Under the pieces are notes generated by a model, which made no database searches, was not told the origin of the DNA, and saw only the letters and a list, made by a program, of their open reading frames with translations. From NCBI GenBank assembly GCA_013823135.1, contig PNLP01000030.1, positions 18,275-82,274 on the forward strand: DNA of 64,000 nucleotides, written 5' to 3'. This document shows positions 17,501 through 27,000 of this stretch, in pieces; position 1 is the first letter of the stretch; each line of letters begins with the position of its first letter. The DNA is from Planctomycetaceae bacterium. GTDB lineage: Bacteria > Planctomycetota > Planctomycetia > Gemmatales > Gemmataceae. The position numbers were made by a program, and so were the translations under genes.

Positions 17501-20500
17501 ACGATCCCGCTCACCGGAGCGAACTACGTCACGCCTCGTACTCCTCGCCCACCGATTGCGCCCGAGAATGGGCGAGCCGCGTCTGTCATGACGCGGGTTA
17601 CAACCGAGTCCACCCGTGCCATCAATGGCACCGCTCGCCAAAATCCCGCCAGAGTTAACGGTATGAACGATTCCGATCCGAACGCGCTCGCACAGGCGTT
17701 ACTGATGACGCAGCAAAGCCTTGCCTCGCTCCAGAGAATGCAGGAGCAGACCGCCTCGCTACACAAGCAATTCCTGGAATCGCAGGAAGCCGCCCAACGC
17801 ACGCTTCAATCGTTAGTTGAGCAGCAGCAAACGCTCCTGCTCTCGGGTCTGGGTAACGGCGTTCCTCTGCCCACGCCCGCGGTTGTTCCTCAACGGGTCG
17901 CACCTCCGCCTCCGGCCGCCGTGGCCCCGCCGCCCCCACCGGCGCGAGTCGCCGCGCCTTCTCCGGCCAAGCCCGCGCCGGTAGCGATCATTCACGCCCC
18001 GGTCGTGGCAAAGCCCAAGCCGGCAGCCGACGATCGCATCGCCGCGACGCTTTTGGCGGTGGTGTCGGAGAAGACGGGTTACCCGGTGGAGAGTCTGGAC
18101 CTGTCGCTGTCGCTGGACGCGGACCTCGGGGTCGATTCCATCAAGCGTGTCGAGATCCTCTCGACGCTTCAGGAACGCCTACCCGACGCTCCCCACGTGA
18201 AGCCCGAGCACCTCGGCACACTCCACACACTCCGCGATGTCGCCAACTTCATCGCCGGACCCGCAAACGGAGCAGCGTCTTTCACGGATTCCAAGGAAAT
18301 GATGGCGTTGCCCAAGTCCGGTCCCGCCACAGGTTCGCCTCGTTCCTCGCCGCCAACGGTCGCGGAAACGAACCCGGTTCACACCGTCTCCGCGCAGGAG
18401 GTTGAAGCAGTACCAGGAAAAAAGCGGCAAACTGATGTGACCCGTAACCCCGGGGCAGGGTCGCTTCCGCCTCCGGCGAGCGTGATTGGGACGGATCGAG
18501 TCGATCGCAGCATCCTGCAAACGGTGGATCTCGACCCGAGCATTGCCCGCCCCCCGGTCTCGCTCACGCCTGGCAGCGACTTCTGGGTCGTGGGCGACCC
18601 CGATGCGCTGACCGAAACCGTGGTCGCCACATTGATCGAGCGTGGAGTCGTCCCCACCGCCTTCGCGTGGACCGACCCGCACTCGACGGAATTGCCAGCG
18701 GCGATTGCAGGATTGTTATTGCTCGCCCCCGCTGCACCTGGAGCCGAGTCGGGGCTGAACCGCAAGGCGTTCGAGTGGTTGAAACTGGCCGGGCCACGGT
18801 TGCGGCAATCGCTCCGTTCGGGGCCGGCGGTCTTTGTCACGGTGGCCCGGCTCGACGGCGCGTTCGGTCTCGCGAATCTTTCGCCTGACACCGACCCCAC
18901 GGCCGGCGGACTGGCCGGGTTAGCCAAGACGGCCCGCCACGAGTGGCCCGAGTTGCACTGCAAGGCGATCGACCTCTCGCCGGAAGTGTCCGTTTCGCAG
19001 GGTGCCGCAGCAATTGCCGAGGAAGTGTTTTCCGTTGGGCCTACCGAGGTCGGTATCTCACCGACGCACCGGTGTAGCCTCGATCTGGCTCACACGGGCC
19101 GACGACCGGGAGCACAACTGATCAAACTCGGCAAGAAGGATGTCATCCTCGTCACCGGCGGAGCACGGGGCGTGACAGCCGAGGTCGCGGTTTCCCTGGC
19201 CGAGACGTATTCCGCCACCGTGATTCTCACGGGCCGTACCGCGATGCCCGGGGCAGAACCCGAGTGGCTCTCGGGGCTCACCGAAGAGGCGGAACTCAAG
19301 AAGGCGATTTCGGTCTATCTGGGATCGGAAGGCGGCCCCCGACAGGTGGGCGAATACTACGCGAAACTGATGGCGTTACGTGAGGTTCGTCACACTATTG
19401 AACGCATCGGGCAGACCGGAGCGAAGGTCGCGTACTTCTCGGTGAACATCACCGATCGGGCCGCAGTTACCGACATGATCCAGAAGGTGCGAGGAACGTA
19501 CGGCCCGATCACGGCTGTCGTCCACGGTGCGGGCGTACTCGCCGACAAGCGGATCGAGGATCTCGCGGGCGAACAGTTCGACCGAGTTTACACGACGAAG
19601 GTGGACGGGCTTCGCAACGTGCTCGACAACCTCGCCGGGAACGATCTCAAGGCACTGGTGCTGTTCAGTTCGACGACAGCGAGGCTCGGCCGCACGGGTC
19701 AGGTTGCCTACGCGTGTGCCAACGAAGTGTTGAACAAGACGGCTCAGGTCGAATCGCGCCGCCGGCCAAACTGCCGCGTGGTTGCGATCAACTGGGGACC
19801 GTGGGAAGGGGGAATGGTAACCCCGGGGCTCAAGAAGGTATTCGAGTCGGAAGGCGTGGGGCTCATTCCGTTGCTGGAAGGGGCTGTCTTCCTGGTGCAA
19901 GAACTCAGTGCCGGGAAGTCGGTCGAGGTGGTCGCGCTGGGCAAGCCACGCACGGGTGGTAGTGGTTCGGGAAGCGTGAAGATGCCTCCGCTCATTTCGG
20001 CATCGGCCACACCCGCACGCGGTTCACCTGCCCTGGGGGCCGCCAGCAGCACCTCGACGCCCGAGATGACGGTCGCGTTCGAGCGAACGGTGGACTCGAC
20101 AACGCATCCGATCTTGAAGTCGCACGTCATCGACGGCAAGGCCGTGCTTCCGATGGCTCTCCATCTGGAGTGGCTGGCTCACGCTGCACTTCATGGCAAC
20201 CCCGGTCTGGTCTTCCACGGGTTCAACGATCTGCGTGTGACGAGTGGCGTGCAGATTGAACCATCCGCCTCGATCCAACTCCGGGCGTTCGCGGGCAAGG
20301 GCGTGAAACACGACAAGACACTCGTTGTTCCTGTCCAGCTTCGCAGCAAGCGGAAGGATGGCCGCGAGGCAGTTCACTCGCGGGCCGAGATCGTGCTGGT
20401 GGCGGGCCTTCCCTCGGCTCCGCCGGCCGATGCCCCACCAAGCGTGAAACCCGTCTCGTACCCCGTCGCGCAGGCCTACCGCGAACTGCTGTTCCACGGG

Positions 20501-20920
20501 AACGCCATGCGTGGAATCGAGCGGATCGACGGAGTCTCGGAATCGGCGTTCATCGGAACTGCCACACGCGCTCCTTCGCCAGCCGACTGGTTCCTGTCGC
20601 CAGTGCGTTCGTCGTGGTTAGCCGACCCGCTGGTGCTGGACGCGAGCTTCCAGATGATGATCCTCTGGACGCAGGCCCAGCACGAGACCGGCTCACTGCC
20701 GTGTTTCGCGGCGCGTTACCGCCAGTTTCGCAAGACGTTCCCGACGAGCTCGACAAAGATCGTCATCCGCGTGCGGCGCGACGATGGCACCTTCGCCCGT
20801 GCGGACATCGACTACCTCGACGCGGACGGCCGCGTGATCGCCCAGATGCAGGATTACGAGTGCATCATGGAGAAGAACCTGAACGAGGCGTTCCGCAAGA
20901 ACCAACTCGCGCGGTCGTAA
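14564..20920 (+). CDS. pfaA: PfaA-like multidomain synthase, KS-AT-ACP-KR-DH
   Basis: This 2118-aa type I iterative synthase corresponds to Pfa2 of myxobacterial PUFA clusters. KS: VVDAACASSLSAVHLA with catalytic Cys232, EAHGTGTRVGD, and KSQIGHTKAAAG. AT: VLFPGQGSQAVGML and AGHSYGELVALA with Ser722. A coiled-coil/Gln-rich segment (about 1040-1090, LHKQFLESQEAAQ) and a Pro/Ala linker lead to a single ACP (ADLGVDSIKRVEIL, phosphopantetheine Ser1192). KR: VILVTGGARGVTAE with Tyr1716 in GQVAYACANE. PS-DH-like double hot-dog: HVIDGKAVLP (His1854) and LVLDASFQ (Asp2026). It would condense, reduce and dehydrate acyl chains on the ACP together with PfaD and the next gene. Only one ACP is present, whereas classical PUFA synthases have several. 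Confidence 0.9.
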   Translation: MQTPVNNSPLAIVGIGCLFPKAAGPGFFWANVKQGVDCIGEVPATHWNPAEYFDADPKAPDMTYARRGGFLDVVDFNPLEFGIAPRDIEATDTTQLLGLVAAKQALTDAGIRFADRRPEPAIGEGAVTLTPEPRQAVPGIDRSRVSVILGVTGTLELVIPLGARLGHPKWKQAMRDAGIPADRIDDAAARIAESYVPWQENSFPGLLGNVVAGRIANRLDLGGTNCVVDAACASSLSAVHLAAMELQTGRADVVVTGGCDTFNDIFMYMCFSKTPALSPSGNARPFDANGDGTILGEGLGMVVLKRLKDAEAAGDTIYAVIRGIGSSSDGKGNAIYAPSAEGQRRCLRNAYANAGISPDTIELVEAHGTGTRVGDATEVTALTEVYSAASGGANRSAPGRPWAALGSVKSQIGHTKAAAGAASLIKVALALNFKVLPPTIKVTQPVEPLGNADSPFYVNTVMRPWLPRKEHPRRAALSAFGFGGSNFHAVLEEYGPAKTDLDWDGSVEIVAIGADTPQQLVAELEKLGAKIHPSPMPLEGPPASTNWASFARFAERSRSTFDVLSPCRLTFAAHRTLTDLPKLLSGAKARLVADTESTGWDTPEGAYYGRGPEVGSLAVLFPGQGSQAVGMLRDLACLFPEVLDSLAEANRASQSLDESDSRRLSDRIYPPTSFDPDARKRQDAELRDTMNAQPALGAVSFGAWQVLSDRFGVMAGAFAGHSYGELVALAAAGRYSPADLFNLSRLRGRLMGERRPGDPGTMLAVLAPLASIEAAIAEHKLDVVIANRNGPKQSVVSGSTAEIERAQQAFTTAKMKSVRLPVAAAFHSPFVADAAAPFLTALERVEFGRGTVPVFSNTTASPYPADSVAAQTLLANQLAKPVAFVEQIRAMAAAGVRTFLEVGPGSVLTKLTEAITEEAKIAGVEAFSLDASGGKQPGVLDLGRVLARLAARGHRVELAAWEAGSRCRPPRLSTGKPGMTIPLTGANYVTPRTPRPPIAPENGRAASVMTRVTTESTRAINGTARQNPARVNGMNDSDPNALAQALLMTQQSLASLQRMQEQTASLHKQFLESQEAAQRTLQSLVEQQQTLLLSGLGNGVPLPTPAVVPQRVAPPPPAAVAPPPPPARVAAPSPAKPAPVAIIHAPVVAKPKPAADDRIAATLLAVVSEKTGYPVESLDLSLSLDADLGVDSIKRVEILSTLQERLPDAPHVKPEHLGTLHTLRDVANFIAGPANGAASFTDSKEMMALPKSGPATGSPRSSPPTVAETNPVHTVSAQEVEAVPGKKRQTDVTRNPGAGSLPPPASVIGTDRVDRSILQTVDLDPSIARPPVSLTPGSDFWVVGDPDALTETVVATLIERGVVPTAFAWTDPHSTELPAAIAGLLLLAPAAPGAESGLNRKAFEWLKLAGPRLRQSLRSGPAVFVTVARLDGAFGLANLSPDTDPTAGGLAGLAKTARHEWPELHCKAIDLSPEVSVSQGAAAIAEEVFSVGPTEVGISPTHRCSLDLAHTGRRPGAQLIKLGKKDVILVTGGARGVTAEVAVSLAETYSATVILTGRTAMPGAEPEWLSGLTEEAELKKAISVYLGSEGGPRQVGEYYAKLMALREVRHTIERIGQTGAKVAYFSVNITDRAAVTDMIQKVRGTYGPITAVVHGAGVLADKRIEDLAGEQFDRVYTTKVDGLRNVLDNLAGNDLKALVLFSSTTARLGRTGQVAYACANEVLNKTAQVESRRRPNCRVVAINWGPWEGGMVTPGLKKVFESEGVGLIPLLEGAVFLVQELSAGKSVEVVALGKPRTGGSGSGSVKMPPLISASATPARGSPALGAASSTSTPEMTVAFERTVDSTTHPILKSHVIDGKAVLPMALHLEWLAHAALHGNPGLVFHGFNDLRVTSGVQIEPSASIQLRAFAGKGVKHDKTLVVPVQLRSKRKDGREAVHSRAEIVLVAGLPSAPPADAPPSVKPVSYPVAQAYRELLFHGNAMRGIERIDGVSESAFIGTATRAPSPADWFLSPVRSSWLADPLVLDASFQMMILWTQAQHETGSLPCFAARYRQFRKTFPTSSTKIVIRVRRDDGTFARADIDYLDADGRVIAQMQDYECIMEKNLNEAFRKNQLARS

Positions 20921-20930
20921 TCATTCCACG

Positions 20931-20991
20931 TTTAGCGTCAGCCCCAGCGGGGCTGCGCCAACTGCGCAGCCCCGCTGGGGCTGACGCTAAA
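20931..20991. repeat. 28-bp-arm perfect palindrome between pfaA and pfaC
   Basis: Arm TTTAGCGTCAGCCCCAGCGG plus eight bases (20931-20958) and its exact inverse (20964-20991) flank a 5-nt loop. It occupies nearly the whole 88-nt junction between the two megasynthase genes and would form a very stable hairpin in a polycistronic mRNA. Confidence 0.85.
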
Positions 20992-21008
20992 CCCTACATT
21001 CCACGCTG

Positions 21009-24000
21009 ATGACCGATCGTATTGCCATCGTGTCCGTTGCTGGTCGGTTCCCTGGGTGCGGGGCCGACCTCGGCCGGTTTTGGGAGAACGTCGCCGGGGC
21101 CGCGGATTGCTCGCGCGAAGTGCCACCCGATCGCTGGATTCTTCCGCCGGGGCGTTGCACCGATCCACGCATCGCCAACCCGGACACGGTCTACTCCACC
21201 CGAGGCTACTACCTCGACCAGTTCCTCCCGGACCTGACCGACCTCGATCTCGACCTCGGGCTCGTCGGGCAACTCGACCCGCTCTTTCAGCTCGTCCTCG
21301 ACACCGGCAACCGGGCGTGGCGTGAAGCCCGCACCGACAAGCTCGATCGCTCCCGCGTCGGCATCGTCCTCGGCAACATCTGCCTGCCGACCGACGGGTC
21401 GTCCGACCTGTGCCGGGAAATCCTCGGGCAGAAGGTGGGGTTGCACGCAAGTGCCGGGACGCATCCGCTGAACCGCTACGTCGCGGGGTTGCCGGCCGGG
21501 TTGCTCGCCCGCGGGCTTCGCCTGGGGCTCGGAAGTTACACCCTCGACGCGGCGTGTGCCTCCTCGCTGTACGCGATCAAACTCGCGGCCGACGAACTGA
21601 TTGCCGGGCGGGCCGATGCCATGCTCGCCGGCGGGTGCTCGCGGCCCGACTGCCAGTACACGCAGATGGGGTTCGCACAACTTCGCGCGCTCTCCGTGTC
21701 CGGGCGATGCGGGCCGTTCGACACGCGGGCCGATGGCCTGATGGTCGGCGAGGGTGCGGGCGTCTTCGTGCTGAAGCGGCTCACGGATGCTCTGCGGCAA
21801 GGCGACCGGGTTCTCGGCGTCATCGCGAGCGTAGGGCTCTCGAACGACATGCACGGAAACCTCCTTGCTCCCGCGAAGGAAGGCCAACTCCGCGCGATGC
21901 GTCGGGCGTATCAGCTCGCCGAGTGGGAACCGACCGACGTGGACATGATCGAATGCCACGCGACGGGAACGCCCGTCGGCGATGCGATCGAGTTCGATAG
22001 CCTGCGTGAACTCTGGGGCGAATCGGGCTGGGTTCCGGGACAGTGCCCCATCGGGTCCGTCAAGTCCACGGTCGGGCACTTGCTCACCGGCGCTGGCGCT
22101 GCGGCGCTCACCAAGGTGTTGCTCGCGATTCGGGCCGAGATGCTTCCCCCGCAAGCGAACTTCGCAACGCCGGCTCACGGACTGCGCTACGCCAACGGCC
22201 CTTTCAAGGTGCTGACAAAGCCGGAGAAGTGGGAGCGGCGGGTCGCCCACGAGCCACGGCGTGCGGCGGTCAGCGGCTTCGGCTTCGGCGGCGTGAACGC
22301 TCACCTCTTGCTGGAAGAGTGGACGCGCATTCCGAGCAGGAAGGTCAGCACATCGACGGACTCGCAGATCGTCGCGATGGCCCACAGGGCAAGGTGGAAG
22401 CCCCCAACGCACCCCGGGACTTCTCCGGTTGCCGCGATCCCGGTTGCGATCGTCGGAATTGGGTCGCATTTCGGTTCGGCCGACTCCACGCGGGCGTTTC
22501 AGGAACGCACGCTCTCCGGCGATCCCGGCACGCCCACTCCCAAAGTGAACGGCTGGAAACTGGCGAACGCGTCATCGCCCGCGGGTTTCGGCATCGAGGA
22601 ACTGCAACTCCCGACCGACCGGTTCCGAATTCCACCGAAGGAACTGGAAGAGACGCTGCCGCAACAATTGCTGATGCTGAAGGTCGCAGCCGCGGCCCTC
22701 GACGATTGCCGGGCACGGGTCGCGTTCCCGGCTGGCGACGCCCCCACCACGGGCGTCTTCGTTGGCCTCGGACTCGATCCCAACACGACGAACTACCACC
22801 TGCGCTGGGCGGTTCTGGCTCAGGAGTCAGGAGTCGGGAGTCAGTCATCCGCTTCGATCTGTCCGCCGCTTTCCGCGAACCGCACGATGGGGGCACTCGG
22901 GAGTGTCGCCGCGAGCCGAATCGCCCGGACGTTCCACGTGGGTGGGCCGAGCCACACCGTCTGTAGCGAGGAAGCATCGGCCGCGCGAGCGGTCGAACTC
23001 GGCGTGCGGGCGTTGCAAAGCGGCGAGCTAGACCGCGTGATTGTCGGCGGGGTCGATCTGGCGTGCGATCCGCGAACGGTGTTGCCGGGCAAGGTGAAGA
23101 CGCCGGGCGAAGGCGCTGCCGCGTTCGTGATGAAGCGACTCGAAGACGCCGAACGGGACGGGGATCGCATCTACGCGACCATTCGCGGCATCGGCGTGGC
23201 AACCGACGCGCGAACGGCCCTGGAGCGGGCCGAGCACGACGCGGCCGACCTGTACGAAACCGCCGTCCGGTTCAACGCGGTTCACGACATCGGCGAAGCG
23301 GGTGCAGCATCGGCCGCGGCATCGCTGGTCAAGGCGTGCGTGGGACTGTGGCAGGAAGTGCAGCCCGACCCGGCGCGATTCTGGTTGCGTGATCGCGACG
23401 AGAAGCCCCGCCGGGCCAAGGTGACCGCCAGCGGAGCCGATGGCACGCACTTCGCCATTCTGCTCGAAGAACAACCCAAGAAGCCCGGCGAGATCACGCC
23501 CAACCCGGAATTCTCGCAGCCGCTGGGGGCACGGCTCGAAGGCGTGTTCCTCGTCGATGGCGACTCGCCGGCCACGTTGCTCGCAGCGATTGAGCGGTTG
23601 GCGGCGTTCGTGAAGCGGGCCATCCCCGAGCCGCAAGTCACGACGCCGGGCCGGTCGAGCCTCGACACGAGTTTCGTGCTGGGGAAGCCACTTCAGCAGC
23701 CGAAGAACATCGAATCGCTCGCACGGGAGTGGTTCCGCGAAACGCCCCCGAACCGCGTTCAGAAACTCGCCGTTTCGTTCGTCGCCCGCACCACCGACGA
23801 ACTGACCGAGCAAATCGCCTTCGCCAAAGATTCGCTGACGGCGAATCCCGGCTCGCCGTTCCCGCCCACGGCGAAGCCCGCACTCCGCGACCGCGTCTTC
23901 TACTCGCCGCACCCGCTTGGGCCAAAGGGGAAGGTCGCGTTCGTCTTCCCCGGTTCGGGGAACCACTTCGACGGAATGGGTCGCGATCTCTCGGCGCAAT

Positions 24001-27000
24001 GGCCCGACGTCCTGCGTCGGCAGCAGTCTGAGAACGAACTCCTGCGGAGCCAGTTCGCGCCGGACCACTTCTGGACCGGTCGCGCAGCAGAGGCACCACC
24101 TCGCGAGATGATGTTCGGGCAGGTGACGGTCGGCTCCCTCGTCAGTGACATCGCGGTATCACTGGGGATCCGCTGCGACGCGATGATCGGCCTGAGCCTG
24201 GGTGAATCGGCGGGGCTGTTCGGCATCCGTGCCTGGCAGACGCGAGATCGCATGTTCCGTCGGATGCAGCAATCCACGCTGTTCGTTTCGGACCTGGCCC
24301 CGCCCTACGACGCAGCCCGGAAGCACTGGGGAATCTCGGCCGACGACGACGTGGAATGGGTGATCGGAGTCGTGGCCGTTTCGCCCGACGACGTGCTCGC
24401 CGTGCTGCGGCCGGGACTTCGTGCGTACCTCCTCATCGTGAACACGCCGACGGAATGCGTGATCGGCGGCTTGCGGTCGGACGTAACGAAACTGGCCGTC
24501 GTTCTCGGAAAGTCTGTCACCGCGCTGACCGGCGTCACGCTCGCACACTGCGAGGCCGGGCGTACCGTGGAGATCCCGTACCGGGAGTTGCACACACTCC
24601 CAGTCACGGCCCCGAGTGGCACCACGATCTACAGCGGGGCGTGGGGCAAGAGCTACAAGCCTGGCGAGAAGACATGCGCCGAGTCCATCACCGCGGGGCT
24701 CCTGGCAACGATCGACGTGCCAGCGGTCATCGAGACCGCGTACCGCGATGGCGTGCGTGCGTTCATCGAGGTGGGGCCGGGGAACTCGTGCGTCCGGATG
24801 ATCGATGCGATTCTGGGCGATCGACCACACATGGCCCGCGCTGCTCACGCGGCGAAGCAGGATGCGGTTTCGCAAATCTTGCGGCTCGTCGCGAACCTCG
24901 CGGCCGAGCGCTTGCCGGTCAACCTTGCCGCGCTCTACGGCACGGAATCGCGCTGCGTCGCTCATCAGGAGAAGGCCGACTCCACCCGCAATTTCGTCGT
25001 CATCCCCGTGGGCGGCACCGCGAGCGTGACCCCGGTGGTTCACGTGCCGGCTTCCGTCACGACGCCCGACCCGAATCTGATCGCGACGCCGATGCCGATC
25101 GTGATGCCGACCCCCGTGCCGGTGTTCGTACCGACGCCGGCACCGGTCCCGATCTTCGATCCGGCGTTGATCGCGACTCCGATGCCACCCGCCGAATCGG
25201 CCCCCGCCTCGTCACCTGCATACCAGGAGGTCGGCGAATGGTATTCGCCAGCGGAAACGGCCGCGAATGTACAGACGCTCGCCATGGAGGCCCAGGCCGC
25301 GTTCCTCCGGGTGAACCAGAGCTACATCGAAACGGCCGCGGGGATCATTCGATTCCAGACGCAGTTGATCGAGGCCATGTCCTGGCGAGCGGGGGACGTG
25401 AGTCCCCTGTTCTCACTTCCAAACAGGGGACTCACGTCCCCCGCTCGCCAGGATGTGCCCCGTTCGCTCACATACGAGGAGTGCTGTGCGTTCGCTGCGG
25501 GGAAGGTCGCGGATGCCCTCGGTGAGCGGTTCGCGGAAGTGGACACCTTCCCCACGCGCGTTCGCCTGCCGGATGGCCCGCTGCAACTCGTCGATTGCAT
25601 CACGCTGATCGAAGGCGAGCCGCTCTCGATGACCAAGGGCCGCGTGGTCACGGAACACACCGTGCGTTCGGATCGGTGGTATCTCGAAGCCGGTCGCATC
25701 CCGACCGCGATCTCGGTCGAAGCCGGACAAGCCGACCTGTTCCTTTCCGGATACCTCGGCATCGACTTCCAGACTCGCGGGCTGGCGGTCTACCGCTTGC
25801 TCGATGCGGTCGTCAGCTTCCAGCGAGGCCTGCCGAAGCTCGGCGAAAAGATCGTGTACGACATCCACATCGACGAGTTCGTGAAGCAGGGCGACTCGTG
25901 GATCTTCCGGTTCTGGTTCGATGGCACGATCAACGGTGAACCGTTCATCCGGATGCGGAACGGCGTGGCTGGTTTCTTCACCGCTGCGGCGCTCGCCGCG
26001 GGCAAGGGGATCGTTCAGACGACGCTCGACAAGAAGCAACTGCCGGGCAAGCGGCCGAGCGACTGGCGCGATCTCGTGCCGCAACGCGAATGCTCGCTCT
26101 CCCCGGAACAAGTGGATGCACTCCGCGCCGGCGACCTCGCCACCGCATTCGGCCCCGCGTTCGCGGCGCTGCGATTGCGAACCCCTGCGACGCTTCCGAG
26201 CGGAATGCTCAGGCTCGTCGATCGCGTGCCGCTCATCGACCCGAACGGCGGTCGTTTCGGCATCGGCTTCGTGCGGGCCGAGTTCGACATTCACCCCGAC
26301 GACTGGTTCCTGACGTGCCACTTCGTGGACGACATGGTGATGCCCGGCACGCTCATGTACGAGTGCTGCCTGCACACGCTTCGCGTTCTGCTGATGCGAA
26401 TGGGCTGGGTCGGCGAGGCGGGCGAGGTGGTGTGCGAGCCGGTGCCGGGGATCGATAGCCGCCTGAAGTGCCGCGGGCAAGTGCTCGCCAGCACGAAGAC
26501 CGTGACCTACGAAGTGACGGTGAAGGAAGTGGGTTACCGCCCCGAACCCTATTGCATTGCCGACGCGCTGATGTACGCCGACGGCAAGCCGATCGTCGAA
26601 ATCACGAACATGACGCTTCGCATGTCGGGGCTGTCGCGCGAAAAGCTGGAGGGGTATTGGACCACGGTTAGCCGCGACCCGAAGGGGAGCGTGCCAGCGC
26701 CAGCCGCGCTCGCCTCCGGCTCGCGGCTAAACAAAGTTCTTTACGACAAGGCCAAGATCCTCGCGTACTCGAACGGCAAGCCATCGGAAGCGTTCGGCGA
26801 GCCGTACACGATCTTCGACAACGATAGCATCATCGCGCGGTTGCCCGGTCCGCCGTTCCAGTTCCTGGATTGCGTCACGGATGTCACGGGCGAGCCGTTC
26901 GTGATGAAAGCCGGCGCGGCGTGCGAGACGCAGTACCAGGTGCCGCCGGATGAATGGTACTTCCAAGAGAATCGCGGCGAGCGAATGCCGTTCGCTGTCC

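Noticed and set aside
20994..22469. 491-codon reverse frame opposite the KS of pfaC
   Set aside because: Antisense shadow in GC-rich DNA; the forward strand has catalytic KS motifs.
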